A DNA stretch of 41,252 bases, taken from IMG/VR virus record IMGVR_UViG_3300046791_000584, positions 1 through 41,252 of that record; one strand, 5' to 3'. Positions within the stretch are counted from its first letter, which is position 1; each line of letters opens with the position of its first letter. The notes below the pieces were generated by a model, which saw only the letters and a list, made by a program, of their open reading frames with translations, had not been told where the DNA came from and made no database searches. Positions 15,659 through 23,886 of the stretch are shown here, piece after piece. A program made the position numbers and the translations under genes. This stretch comes from a virus.

Positions 15659-16344
15659 TAGTCTTCAGTTATATCAATAGCACCTGCGGCAAACTCAGGA
15701 GTGATGCCACTGCTGACAGCAAGCACAGCTGCCTTAATACAAACACCATCACCAACAGCGGTGATGTCAAGCGTACCACCTCCCTGTGTTGTACTTATGG
15801 TAATCACATCAGTGGCTGAAGTCTTTACCCAGTAGATCGTACCCTCCGTAATTCCGGTAGGCAATGAACTTCCGAACGCAGGATAGAACGCAACTCTGTC
15901 ATCCACGATCAGCGTGTGTCCTGGAATGGTGATGTTGTCGTTTATAGCTGCAGTGAACGGTCCTTGCACAGAAGATCCGAGCGCACCTTTATATAAAATT
16001 TTACTTGCTCCACCTGAAGCTACACCAACGGACCAATGTGTGATCGTATTGGATCCGGCTGTGCATTGTCCGAAGGTGACTGCAGCAGTGTTCTCTGCCA
16101 GGTTGTTCGTAATGGTCCATCCACCAGCTGAACGAGCGACAGCCACACGTGCGTAGCCTGTATAGTTCGCTTCGCTTGTGGTTTGATCACCGGCCTCACC
16201 AGGATCGCCAGTGTGAAGTGCTACATACAGGCTGCCTGCTGCTACACTGTTTTGAAGTCCAGCTGCATCGCCAATGTTTGCGATGTCTGCATTCTGGAAG
16301 AGGTGCAGCAGTAGTTCATTCTCGAATGTATTTCCTTTACTCAT
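15658..16344 (-). CDS. Gp80-like tail fibre protein
   Basis: A 228-residue protein with the pattern of the widespread phage Gp80/tail-fibre family: SLYVALHTGDPGEAGDQTTSEANYTGYARV at about 36-66 in two runs, then TNNLAENTAAVTFGQC, ITHWSVGVASGGASKILYKG, and a C-terminal SSGITPEFAAGAIDITED. The central part (about 128-205) is an insertion not usual in short members. This family is structural, usually at the tail fibre or tip. The C-terminal sequence is nearly canonical, so the family call is strong even though its exact location in the virion is not known. Confidence 0.8.
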   Translation of the reverse strand: MSKGNTFENELLLHLFQNADIANIGDAAGLQNSVAAGSLYVALHTGDPGEAGDQTTSEANYTGYARVAVARSAGGWTITNNLAENTAAVTFGQCTAGSNTITHWSVGVASGGASKILYKGALGSSVQGPFTAAINDNITIPGHTLIVDDRVAFYPAFGSSLPTGITEGTIYWVKTSATDVITISTTQGGGTLDITAVGDGVCIKAAVLAVSSGITPEFAAGAIDITED

Positions 16345-16355
16345 GATGCGGTGGG

Positions 16356-16850
16356 TTATTTTGCTTCATCCTTAACTTCCAGTAAAACTTCCACACCCGC
16401 TTTGAGTAATGGATAAACTATTGCATAGAAAGCATCCGTGGCTGCAAGGCTATGTGATCCTGGCTTATCCTGCTTAGTCAAATCAAATGCGAAGCAGGGC
16501 AGATTACAACCGAGTGTGTCGCTATCGTCATTGCCAGAATGAAAATAAATACCGGAGAAATCGGTGACCCTAGTAATCTCAATATGATACCAGCCAGGGT
16601 TCGCTTTGAACCATGGTGAGTTTTTGTAGGCTTCACGATGTTTTATAGTGAGCGGTGTATTTTCTTCGCGCAGTTTCAGCGGATAGATCCCTGCAGGAAT
16701 TCGAGTAATGCCTTTGATCTTCTTCTCCTGCTTTGTGTCCTCGAGTAGAAATGAATTAAAACTCCCTACCTCATTGGAAAAATGTCCAAGCGTGTAATCC
16801 CCTTTAGGATTTCCTTTGGTGTGAAACAGACGTTGATTTATGAACTTCAT
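16356..16850 (-). CDS. DUF5675-type lysis enzyme candidate
   Basis: A 164-residue protein from ATG 16850, which overlaps the upstream stop as ATGA. The core has GIYFHSGNDDSDTLGC, i.e. His104-x-Gly-Asn followed by Gly-Cys at 114-115, preceded by IPAGIYPLKLR and the conserved PGWYHIEI. This is the signature of DUF5675, found in phages and bacteria. The HxGN...GC pair recalls the catalytic His and Cys of YkuD-type L,D-transpeptidases. No canonical lysozyme, amidase or peptidase is visible elsewhere in the window, so this is the best endolysin candidate, next to the small membrane protein and upstream of the holin. Enzyme activity is inferred. Confidence 0.65.
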   Translation of the reverse strand: MKFINQRLFHTKGNPKGDYTLGHFSNEVGSFNSFLLEDTKQEKKIKGITRIPAGIYPLKLREENTPLTIKHREAYKNSPWFKANPGWYHIEITRVTDFSGIYFHSGNDDSDTLGCNLPCFAFDLTKQDKPGSHSLAATDAFYAIVYPLLKAGVEVLLEVKDEAK

Positions 16851-17194
16851 GAGAATAACCAGGTTATAAATTTCCAAATAGCACCCCACCCGAACTTCAG
16901 GTAGAGGAACATGAATGCGAACGACAGGACCACAACAACAATGAAGCGCTTGAATGCTTTGCTTGTGAGCACATCGAAATATTTTTGAAGCCCTTCCCTC
17001 CACTCGTTTATTGCGGAGATCTCTTCATCCAATTTTTTTTCAATTCGCTTCTGTGCAGGGATGACTCCTTCAATGTTCATCTGTTCGGATCCCTTCAGGC
17101 ATAGAAGGATCTGGTCAAGCATTTTGTCCTGTTTGTCTAGTCGTGCGTCAATAGTTTTCATTTCGTCACGGTGTTCTTTAGTTGTCTTGGCCAT
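16847..17194 (-). CDS. Small coiled-coil protein with C-terminal membrane anchor
   Basis: A 115-residue protein from ATG 17194 (MAKTTKEHRDEM). Residues 5-70 are a charged helix likely to form a coiled coil (IDARLDKQDKMLDQILLCLK). One hydrophobic span (FIVVVVLSFAFMFLYLKFGW) lies near the C-terminus. The topology resembles XhlA-like lysis accessory proteins, and the gene overlaps the DUF5675 gene, so a lysis role is plausible. A spanin is less likely, as there is no lipobox. Confidence 0.6.
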   Translation of the reverse strand: MAKTTKEHRDEMKTIDARLDKQDKMLDQILLCLKGSEQMNIEGVIPAQKRIEKKLDEEISAINEWREGLQKYFDVLTSKAFKRFIVVVVLSFAFMFLYLKFGWGAIWKFITWLFS

Positions 17195-18222
17195 TACACA
17201 CTGAAGTGTTTGTTGCAAGGATCATTCAGTGGGGCCCATGTAGGGCCCGGGACTGGCTGCACTGTATACACTGAGCTCGCCTTTATCAGTGGGTAATCAT
17301 TAATGTTGTCCAGGATAAATTGATTCAGCTCGTTCTCGTCAGCTGGATATCCAAATTCTTCTTCATCGCTCAGCTGATCACGCAGCGTCTTCACTTCATC
17401 CTTTGTTGCCAGCTGACCAAGTTTGAAGATGTCATCGGTGCCACTGTAAATGAACAGACCATTCTCGTTGATCTGCACACGCATGAATGGCAGCTGCATG
17501 TAGAGCGCACGCTTTGAAATGATTGGCTCCAGCTTTCCAACTAAAGTTTTATTTGCTGATGGCATGCCACCTGTTTGCAATTGAGTAACTAGCTCATCGT
17601 ATTGATCTTTGCTGATCAGCTTCGGTATAAACCGAGTCTCTATTTCGCGAATCTTGTTCTTCAGCTGCAGGAATACTCTGCGACTATTATTGATCGGGAT
17701 GTGCTTGGATGCAACGGTTGTACCGTACACGATGGCTCCACTCATTTTTGTGTTGGCAACGATATCAGCAAACCATTGTTCATAGTTGCCGGCAACAGCA
17801 CTCGCGTTCAGTTCCAGGAACTCCAGCAATTTGTCTGCATGGATGTCTCCATTCTTTAATGCATTGAACTGCAGCTTCTCTTCCTTCCAGCGCGGTGCAG
17901 CATCACTATCTTCTGCACGATATTGACGGATCCCGAGCTCACCAAAAGATCCAGAGAGATGTGGTATCGATTGTAGCAGTGAGTAATATGCGAGTGCACG
18001 TTGAATGTAAGGCAATAGTTTTTCGTTGTTGGGACTCAACTGAGTGCTGGTCATTGATGCGACATACAACGGGTGATAGTAGTTGTAGAATGATTGACCG
18101 AGTAGTGGTAAAATAAAAAGTTGTTCTGCCTCCTTCACGTAAGGCTCAATGGTCGCCCACTTTGTGTTGGCATCGATGGCGATGTACTTTTTAAATTCTG
18201 CTATGGTTGTGATCAGGCTCAT
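17194..18222 (-). CDS. DUF6712-like head-tail connector candidate
   Basis: A 342-residue protein directly after the portal gene (ATGA overlap at 18219-18222). The N-terminal pattern (LITTIAEFKKYIAIDANTKW, then IEPYVKEAEQLFILPLLGQS and IQRALAYYSLLQSIPHLSGS) is that of the DUF6712 proteins of Bacteroidota prophages, which lie beside portal genes and are presumed connector or head-completion proteins. No membrane segment or enzyme motif is present. Size and position fit; the family name is from memory of the pattern. Confidence 0.65.
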   Translation of the reverse strand: MSLITTIAEFKKYIAIDANTKWATIEPYVKEAEQLFILPLLGQSFYNYYHPLYVASMTSTQLSPNNEKLLPYIQRALAYYSLLQSIPHLSGSFGELGIRQYRAEDSDAAPRWKEEKLQFNALKNGDIHADKLLEFLELNASAVAGNYEQWFADIVANTKMSGAIVYGTTVASKHIPINNSRRVFLQLKNKIREIETRFIPKLISKDQYDELVTQLQTGGMPSANKTLVGKLEPIISKRALYMQLPFMRVQINENGLFIYSGTDDIFKLGQLATKDEVKTLRDQLSDEEEFGYPADENELNQFILDNINDYPLIKASSVYTVQPVPGPTWAPLNDPCNKHFSV

Positions 18223-19583
18223 GGCAATTTCATGTCGTCTTGTTTGTCCGAAGTTGGGGCTGTCTCATTCTGCTTTGAAAAGCCTCCCTTGTTCTGGTCC
18301 GTACTCTGCAGCACTACATCACGGAAGCCCAGGTGCAGATCTTCAGGCCAACCGTTGCGGTGCTTAATTATTTCCCAGGGCTCGAGCGTCATCTCGCGCG
18401 GGATGCTCGTCATCACTTGCATGTAAAAATTAAATTGCTCACGTAGATCGCTTCCGCTTCCCTGGCCGAGGCCGTTGGGAAGTATGGATCCTGCAATACT
18501 TGGAGCGAGGCCGATGCCACTGATCATGGCCATGGCTGCAGTACCATAAGCCTTCAGCCAGGCTTCATGCTGAATATTATTTTCAATTACTTCAATCTCC
18601 CAACCAGGTAGCGGTTTGCCGTTATCATCAACAGCCACTTTGCTATAAAATGCTTTGTGAACATTCTTTTCACCGGACAGGTACGAATCAATTTTTTTGT
18701 ATAGCGCAGCTTCGGCATCCTGAATGCCTTGCATGCGTTCCGATTCTGATTTATATGCTTCAACAGGGCACAGCTTCAAAAAATACTCCAGCGGGATTTT
18801 AACATGGTACTTCAGGTTAATGCTGTTGTCAATGTTGGCGAGGATCCAACGCGGGATCTTCGCTGCAATGTTCAACCATTGTTTGATACCATGCCATGCT
18901 GCATCTGGATTGTAATCCTTATCAACACTTGGAAGATCATGGATATAAATACCTGACTTCTTTCCGTTCTTATCGAACGCAGGAACTTCGGCAACCTTAT
19001 CATCGGGAGGATTTGGCCAGAAGCCACTCAGATAATAAAAATTTAGCTCTCCGGTTTTTTCATCTCTCCAGCCTGGACGGATATTTTTTCTGCGCTGCCA
19101 CTTAACCTGGATGATTTTGCCGGTGCCATCGGTAATGTATTGAACACCGAAGGAATGCCACCACTCTTCATCGGTAATGCAACCAATCATGAACCTCTTG
19201 AAGTCGTTCGTGCGCATGAAATCTTTTATCTCCTGCGGTACTTCCTTGTCGGGAACGATTTTTATTTTCTCGTTACCTTGATCATCAATTTCTTTTTTGA
19301 AGAACACCAGGCCTCGACCCCAATGGAATGCGATCTTCTTCTCAAGGAGAGAAGCAATGGGATCAGACTTTACTGCATCAATCAGCCTTTGAGGGTAATC
19401 GTTATCGGTTCCCCAACGTACCCACTTCTTTCCCGATGTAGAGCCATACGCATTTTGTGTATCGGGTTCAACTTCTTTTTTGGTAGTCTCATAAATACCA
19501 CCGGTGTGGGAGCTGATAAAAATGCCATTGCCTACGAGCTCGAGGTCTTTTGATTTTGGAGGGGGTGCTGTGGGTGTGCTCAT
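18219..19583 (-). CDS. Portal protein
   Basis: A 454-residue protein of the right size for the dodecameric portal through which DNA enters the head. Typical portal features are the N-terminal KKWVRWGTDNDYPQRLIDAVKSDP in two parts, FHWGRGLVFF, the middle PRWILANIDNSINLKYHVKIP, and a C-terminal SGSDLREQFNFYMQVMTSIP followed by EMTLEPWEIIKHRNGWPEDL. This C-terminal region (long helix then clip/wing) is common in portals of Bacteroidota prophages. Unusually, it lies downstream of the capsid gene and in a different transcription unit. Confidence 0.82.
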   Translation of the reverse strand: MSTPTAPPPKSKDLELVGNGIFISSHTGGIYETTKKEVEPDTQNAYGSTSGKKWVRWGTDNDYPQRLIDAVKSDPIASLLEKKIAFHWGRGLVFFKKEIDDQGNEKIKIVPDKEVPQEIKDFMRTNDFKRFMIGCITDEEWWHSFGVQYITDGTGKIIQVKWQRRKNIRPGWRDEKTGELNFYYLSGFWPNPPDDKVAEVPAFDKNGKKSGIYIHDLPSVDKDYNPDAAWHGIKQWLNIAAKIPRWILANIDNSINLKYHVKIPLEYFLKLCPVEAYKSESERMQGIQDAEAALYKKIDSYLSGEKNVHKAFYSKVAVDDNGKPLPGWEIEVIENNIQHEAWLKAYGTAAMAMISGIGLAPSIAGSILPNGLGQGSGSDLREQFNFYMQVMTSIPREMTLEPWEIIKHRNGWPEDLHLGFRDVVLQSTDQNKGGFSKQNETAPTSDKQDDMKLP

Positions 19584-19909
19584 CAGTGGCGTACGTTATT
19601 CCAGGTTGATTGATTGAAATCTTTGAAGGCACAAATGGTCGCCACTTTTACTGTGCGCGGTTGATCAATAGCGAGGTCATGCACGAGCATCACACCGTTA
19701 CGCTTTAAATTGAACATTCGATTGCCGCGCTCTTCAGTTGGTTTGCGCAACTGCTGTTTTGGCGACTTAACATTCTTGCGGGCGCGCATCGTGCGCAGGC
19801 GGCCATCGATTGTGATAAACCGGATCCCGTACTCTTTCACTGTGGCATCGAGTTCATCCACGGTGTCGTCAAATTTGTTGAGTACAGTACCGATATCGAT
19901 CACACCCAT
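19583..19909 (-). CDS. Small basic protein, first gene of late unit 3
   Basis: A 108-residue basic protein. The start, ATG 19909, lies 5 nt after the P3 promoter box, and the stop overlaps the portal start (TGATG). The sequence has an acidic-helical N-terminus (IDIGTVLNKFDDTVDELDAT) and a basic middle (TMRARKNVKSPKQQLRKP). It may be a structural accessory of the portal or head, but I recognise no family. The strong leaderless signal supports this as a real gene. Confidence 0.65.
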   Translation of the reverse strand: MGVIDIGTVLNKFDDTVDELDATVKEYGIRFITIDGRLRTMRARKNVKSPKQQLRKPTEERGNRMFNLKRNGVMLVHDLAIDQPRTVKVATICAFKDFNQSTWNNVRH

Positions 19910-19914
19910 GAGGC

Positions 19915-19953
19915 CAAACTTAGAGCTTCAAAGGGGTGGGATTTAGTACGGGG
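19915..19953 (-). promoter_or_regulatory. Late promoter P3 (portal, lysis and tail unit)
   Basis: On the - strand: CCCCGTACTAAA (19953-19942), 19 bp, TAAGTTTG (19922-19915), GCCTC, then ATG 19909. The -7 box is a perfect match to the Bacteroidota TAnnTTTG, and the upstream 12-mer is identical to those of P1 and P2. It lies directly after the terminator of unit 2, so a new transcription start is needed here, which is strong support for the motif being a promoter. Confidence 0.8.
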
Positions 19954-19960
19954 TTTATAA

Positions 19961-19990
19961 TCAAAAAGCCCCGCATCCCGGGGCTTTCCT
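19961..19990 (-). terminator. Rho-independent terminator ending late unit 2
   Basis: On the - strand, a perfect 9-bp stem (AAAGCCCCG/CGGGGCTTT, 19987-19965) with a 5-nt loop is followed by TTTTTGATT. It lies about 20 bp after the stop of the last gene of unit 2. The A-run on the other side makes it potentially bidirectional. Confidence 0.85.
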
Positions 19991-20009
19991 TCTTTACCTA
20001 AACCTAAAC

Positions 20010-20213
20010 CTATGAGAGCTTTTTCAAGTACCCTTTTTCTGCAAGTTGCTCAGCGAGCTGCAGGTCAATCTGTGTGAGATCAACGCGGCCAAACTCAGCA
20101 CATACAAAATGCTGAAGCACACCTTCAACTGGTTCGTACTTAGCAGCAACAGCCTCCGGAAGAAAACTTCCGGATGGCTTCTGCTTTTTATTATCGTTGT
20201 TGCTCGGAGGCAT
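20010..20213 (-). CDS. Small hypothetical protein, last gene of capsid unit
   Basis: A 67-residue protein. The first 20 residues are disordered and basic (PPSNNDNKKQKPSG). The remainder looks folded (EGVLQHFVCAEFGRVDLTQI, then LAEQLAEKGYLKKL). The C-terminal pattern, strand followed by a helix ending GYLKKL, resembles small head proteins that dock on the capsid or connector. The start overlaps the upstream stop (TAATG). No family recognised. Confidence 0.6.
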   Translation of the reverse strand: MPPSNNDNKKQKPSGSFLPEAVAAKYEPVEGVLQHFVCAEFGRVDLTQIDLQLAEQLAEKGYLKKLS

Positions 20214-20770
20214 TACGCACCAGGTGTTAATGGTATCGTACCAACGTACTCGATCGGATCGTGTGCGCAGCTAAACTTCCAACCCAATAATGCACCGTTC
20301 TGGTCCGCTCTCTTCTCACCGGTGGATGAATCACCAGTTTCAAAGTAAGTAGGTATGGCCAGTGATAACGCTGTTGAAGCCAGATCCAGTTGAGTAACAC
20401 CCAACAGATACAACTTACCGTTGCGACCTAGTCTGAAAATAATTACACTCGGTGTGTTCTGGCATTGACGTTTGAAGTCAGCAAGTTCAACTCCTATTGC
20501 AGGATATCTTCCTGTAAGAATTGTCTCACTTCCTCTGCCATCGCGCTCGCCTACTGGCTTGCTTTCAACCTTCGCGGTCTCATCAGTAAAATAAACCCGA
20601 GAGAATTTCTTCCCAGTTTTATTTACAATGTTACCCGCACCAACAGTTTTAAGACTGGCGGCTGCAGCAAGAGCAGGGACAGATAAAATATCTTCTGTTG
20701 CACAGACGTATATTTCACCTACTAACCCTGCCAGATTATCACCACCCTGGGTGAATAGTAAATCGTTCAT
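20213..20770 (-). CDS. Tube- or head-structural protein, paralogue of the 28332-28958 product
   Basis: A 185-residue beta-rich protein. Its N-terminus (GGDNLAGLVGEIYVCATEDI), middle (VIIFRLGRNGKLYLLGVTQ) and C-terminus (ADQNGALLGWKFSCAHDPIE) line up in order with DNIGGLLEIKVARKADIESI, LIVLYKDANGKQKIFGLFDA and GKNGYECEFYYEGPENMFEY of the protein at 28332-28958. The two therefore seem to be distant paralogues. In this position, after the capsid gene, a major tail tube protein or a head decoration protein is likely. The family is not named with certainty. Confidence 0.6.
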   Translation of the reverse strand: MNDLLFTQGGDNLAGLVGEIYVCATEDILSVPALAAAASLKTVGAGNIVNKTGKKFSRVYFTDETAKVESKPVGERDGRGSETILTGRYPAIGVELADFKRQCQNTPSVIIFRLGRNGKLYLLGVTQLDLASTALSLAIPTYFETGDSSTGEKRADQNGALLGWKFSCAHDPIEYVGTIPLTPGA

Positions 20771-20775
20771 AGCTT

Positions 20776-21174
20776 TTAGCCCTCCTTTTTAAGGACGATA
20801 CCAGACTTGCGCGCAACGAGTGCGGCCATAATGCCTTGAGCTTTTTCTGCAGCCTTATCCTTACCGGATGCTTCAGCAACTAACTCGCGTACATTAATCA
20901 CGCTGTTATCATCCCATGTGAACGTTGGGCAGGTGAATTGGTATTCGCCACCTTCCACATCATTCGCATCGTCATCTTCCACTTCAAAGGATGGAAGTAA
21001 ATCCTTGGTTGCTTCCTTCTTCAGCGTGTCAGCTTCTGCCTGCAGAGCTGAATTACTTTCTTGAAGGCTGTTAAGGTGAGCAACTTGTTCTTCCGGAGAG
21101 AGTTTCTGAAACTCTTCTGCGGTAAGTGCTGCAGGTTTTGAAGCTGCAGCACCGTTAGCTTTTTTCTTTCCCAT
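20776..21174 (-). CDS. Hypothetical head-associated protein
   Basis: A 132-residue protein with a basic, Ala-rich N-terminus (GKKKANGAAASKP), a coiled-coil-like section (about 22-55, EEFQKLSPEEQVAHLNSLQE), an acidic patch (EVEDDDANDVEGGE) and a C-terminal domain starting QFTCPTFTWDDNSVINV. It lies 5 bp after the major capsid gene. The position suggests a capsid-associated protein. No family recognised. Confidence 0.6.
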   Translation of the reverse strand: MGKKKANGAAASKPAALTAEEFQKLSPEEQVAHLNSLQESNSALQAEADTLKKEATKDLLPSFEVEDDDANDVEGGEYQFTCPTFTWDDNSVINVRELVAEASGKDKAAEKAQGIMAALVARKSGIVLKKEG

Positions 21175-21178
21175 GCGC

Positions 21179-22420
21179 TTAAACTTGGTCGCCTACTTTA
21201 ATGGATTGCATATCCTGGATCTGGAAACCCATGCGGACTTTTAAGCCGGCATTCAATTTCCAAAGCTCTGTATCCTTCACGCTGATTGAACTTGCGTCTG
21301 AAAGCAAATCAGTACCCATGAATAAATTCATGTGACGTTGATCGCCAGGCATTACAGGACCTGAAATCAATCTGCGGCTGGATCCTAACCAGGTGGCTGG
21401 CTTCACAATATTTTTATTGTTGGTTTCAGGCATGAAGATAAACCCGTTCTTCGATGCATCGTCCTTGATGTATTTGTATTTCTCGCCAAGGTCATCGAGT
21501 AACAATTCCCAGTCAGTGTATGAGCAACTGGTGATCGTTCCGAAATTTTTTATTGCAGGAATAAAAGCGCGGTGTATTTTTTTAAATGCAGTGATTGCTA
21601 CACCTAATGTGCTGTTAATAACACCAGTTGCAACAGGTGCAATTTCAGTAGAGGTGATACCGGCTAGAATATAAGACTCAATACCTGGAGCAACAGCGCG
21701 TGCGGTTACGTTCTGCCATTTGGTTGGGTTCGTGTCAGGGCTTTGTCCTGCCGTTGTATCCACGATAACCATCCAATAATCTTTGACTCCATTCGGGTTA
21801 TCTGTGGCAGATGCGAACTTTACTTTGGTACCTGCTGATGCTAAATAAACTGTACCAGCTCCCCAATCTGCTGTGGCTGAACTATCAAAACCTTTGTAAG
21901 CTGTTTCATCGTTCATCTCACGTTGTACTGCTTTGATCACCTGATCCCACATGAACTGTGCGAAGGGGATATCCTTTTTCCCTGCTGAAGATCCTGGTGA
22001 ATTTACCCATGCCAAATATGTGGTCATGTAATCTTCTGGATCTATCTGCAGTTCACGCTTACCCACTTTCACTTCCAGGAAGCGATCGGTGTAAGTCAAA
22101 CCTTTTACCTTAAATTCCTGTGTGCCTGAGTAAGGACGGAACCCGTTACCAACTTTTAACTTCGGCATTGGGATCTTGTTCTTAATACCAGGCGCAACCA
22201 GCACATCGTTGGCTATGTCAAGTCCGTTGACTAGCGTGGAGATTAGCTCTTTCTGGTTGTTCGCTGCGAACGAAGTGATCGCACTCAGGTCCGCATCAGA
22301 TAATTTCAATACAACCGTGTACGCTTGCGGTGCGCGTAACAGTAATGGCAATGGGCTGGCAGTAAGTACACTTACTGTTACCAGCAGGAGAATGACTCCG
22401 AAGGATAATAGTTTTTTCAT
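21179..22420 (-). CDS. Major capsid protein with signal-peptide-like N-terminus
   Basis: A 413-residue protein placed just after the protease-scaffold gene, where the major capsid protein belongs. The body (TDRFLEVKVGKRELQIDPED, LGSSRRLISGPVMPGDQRHM, LKVRMGFQIQDMQSIKVGDQ) fits the HK97-like capsid proteins of Bacteroidota prophages. The first 25 residues, MKKLLSFGVILLLVTVSVLT followed by ASP, look exactly like a Sec signal peptide, which is odd for a cytoplasmic capsid protein. ATG 22420 is 1 bp from the upstream stop (22422), so the start is well supported. The neighbouring protease may remove this segment. Confidence 0.8.
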   Translation of the reverse strand: MKKLLSFGVILLLVTVSVLTASPLPLLLRAPQAYTVVLKLSDADLSAITSFAANNQKELISTLVNGLDIANDVLVAPGIKNKIPMPKLKVGNGFRPYSGTQEFKVKGLTYTDRFLEVKVGKRELQIDPEDYMTTYLAWVNSPGSSAGKKDIPFAQFMWDQVIKAVQREMNDETAYKGFDSSATADWGAGTVYLASAGTKVKFASATDNPNGVKDYWMVIVDTTAGQSPDTNPTKWQNVTARAVAPGIESYILAGITSTEIAPVATGVINSTLGVAITAFKKIHRAFIPAIKNFGTITSCSYTDWELLLDDLGEKYKYIKDDASKNGFIFMPETNNKNIVKPATWLGSSRRLISGPVMPGDQRHMNLFMGTDLLSDASSISVKDTELWKLNAGLKVRMGFQIQDMQSIKVGDQV

Positions 22421-22421
22421 T

Positions 22422-23834
22422 TTATTTTACGGTTGAAAGGTCCTTGTTGTTTTTTCTGATCTCAGCTGCTTGAGCATCCACAGAGGTCATGTACCTTTCA
22501 GCACCTTCTTTCTTGGATCCATCATCGTTCACCTGGGCTTCTTCCTTCTTGTCACTTATCACCGTGGTGAGTTGACCAGTAGGTTTTGCGTCAAGCGCAG
22601 TTTTTTGTTCTGCCACTTTCGCTGTGAGGGTTGTCTTCTCACCTTCAAGCGTACTTACCTGAGCATTGAGCTCAGTTACCTTGGCCTCAGCAGAGGTTGC
22701 ACGCGTTTCAGCCGCGATTTTTTCTGCAGTGGTTTTCACAAGATCTGATTCCATGGTTGCTACCTTTTGTTCAGCAGCTTCCAGTGGAGCTTCGTCTTCA
22801 GTGAAAGCACTGACTGCCTTACCCCAAGCCTCGCTTGAGAATAGTGCAGATAGTTTTGGAAACTTCATGATTGTATTTACAGAAGCACTTGCGGTGCTGT
22901 TTGTACTTGTTGGTAATTGTTTTTTTTGTTCACGCGCCAGCTCAGCTACTTTGTTAAGAGCGGTTTGTAGTGTCCCAATCGAATCAATGAGACCAATACG
23001 TTTGGCATCGTTTAAATCGAACATGCGGCCTGCGAATAACCCTTCTGCTTTCGTGTCAAGCTTATCTCCGCGGCCTGATTTTACCGCATCAATAATCATG
23101 GTCGCATACGGGCGGGCCTCTTCTCTCATGGAAGCAAGATCATCTTCCTTCCAGGGTTTTGTCGGATCATACTTTACCTTCTCCGAGCTTTGTGGTGCGG
23201 TGACAATATCAACCTGTGGCATGTTGCCTATCTCCATCATTTTGCTGAAGTTCTGCACCACACGAAGAGCACCAATACTACCAAACTGTGTGGGATTGTT
23301 TTTGTTGCCGATGATAACTGCGCACTGACTTGCTAGCCAGAGTCCAGCACTGGCTGTCATGTTATCTCCAAACCAACCTACTGGCTTTGAAGAATTTTTA
23401 ATAGCCAGAGCAAACTCAGGTGTTCCATCAACAGTTCCACCTGGTGTATCACCAAGAAGTACGGTCCCGTGAACTTGAGAGTCAGCATTTACTCTTGCAA
23501 GCAATGTCTGTAAGGTTTGCATTCCAAGACTACACAGATCGTTGTATTTGGTTACCGGACCAATGACTGGAATCACCGCAATGTTTTTACCGCCTACTTT
23601 AAAAATGGGAACCTGAATCTGACCATAGATATCATAGTAAAGTTTTGCATCAGCAGGCGTTACTTCTGCAGAAGCAAATGAAAGTTCAAGCAGGTTTTGA
23701 ATTCTATCTTTGTGATCCTCAAGAGATACTTTTTTAATGAATCGGTCAAGGTGACCACTCAGAGCAATTGGTGCCCACTGTTTAAAGTAGCTCTCTTCAA
23801 GAGCCCACACGTGATATTGGAGTATCCCAAGCAT
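22422..23834 (-). CDS. S49-type prohead protease fused to a scaffold domain
   Basis: A 470-residue protein from ATG 23834. Residues up to about 290 form an S49 (SppA-like) protease: LLGDTPGGTVDG at about 127-138, the nucleophile Ser162 in MTASAGLWLAS, the FGSIGA motif near 184-189, and a candidate Lys general base in SSEKVKYDP (about 216-224). From about 320 a helical, Ala/Glu/Lys-rich coiled-coil region follows (QKVATMESDLVKTTAEKIAA), typical of scaffolds. The protease matures the head and destroys the scaffold. An in-frame ATG (22868, MKFPKLSALF) could allow a shorter scaffold-only product. TTG and GTG codons slightly upstream of 23834 are less likely starts. Confidence 0.85.
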   Translation of the reverse strand: MLGILQYHVWALEESYFKQWAPIALSGHLDRFIKKVSLEDHKDRIQNLLELSFASAEVTPADAKLYYDIYGQIQVPIFKVGGKNIAVIPVIGPVTKYNDLCSLGMQTLQTLLARVNADSQVHGTVLLGDTPGGTVDGTPEFALAIKNSSKPVGWFGDNMTASAGLWLASQCAVIIGNKNNPTQFGSIGALRVVQNFSKMMEIGNMPQVDIVTAPQSSEKVKYDPTKPWKEDDLASMREEARPYATMIIDAVKSGRGDKLDTKAEGLFAGRMFDLNDAKRIGLIDSIGTLQTALNKVAELAREQKKQLPTSTNSTASASVNTIMKFPKLSALFSSEAWGKAVSAFTEDEAPLEAAEQKVATMESDLVKTTAEKIAAETRATSAEAKVTELNAQVSTLEGEKTTLTAKVAEQKTALDAKPTGQLTTVISDKKEEAQVNDDGSKKEGAERYMTSVDAQAAEIRKNNKDLSTVK

Positions 23835-23842
23835 TATGATCA

Positions 23843-23881
23843 CCAAATTAGAACACTGCTTTTCGGGGCTTTAGTACGGGG
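23843..23881 (-). promoter_or_regulatory. Late promoter P2 (capsid unit)
   Basis: On the - strand: CCCCGTACTAAA (23881-23870), 19 bp, TAATTTGG (23850-23843), then ATG 23834 eight nt later. The -7 box lacks one base relative to TAnnTTTG, the weakest of the five, while the upstream 12-mer is identical to P1 and P3. It begins 6 nt after the stop codon of the previous gene. Confidence 0.7.
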
Positions 23882-23886
23882 TTTTT

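Noticed and set aside
22666-23328. 220-codon open frame on the + strand opposite the protease-scaffold gene
   Set aside because: It is a shadow of the S49 protease and scaffold; the Ser/Ala-rich translation follows from the complementary codons.
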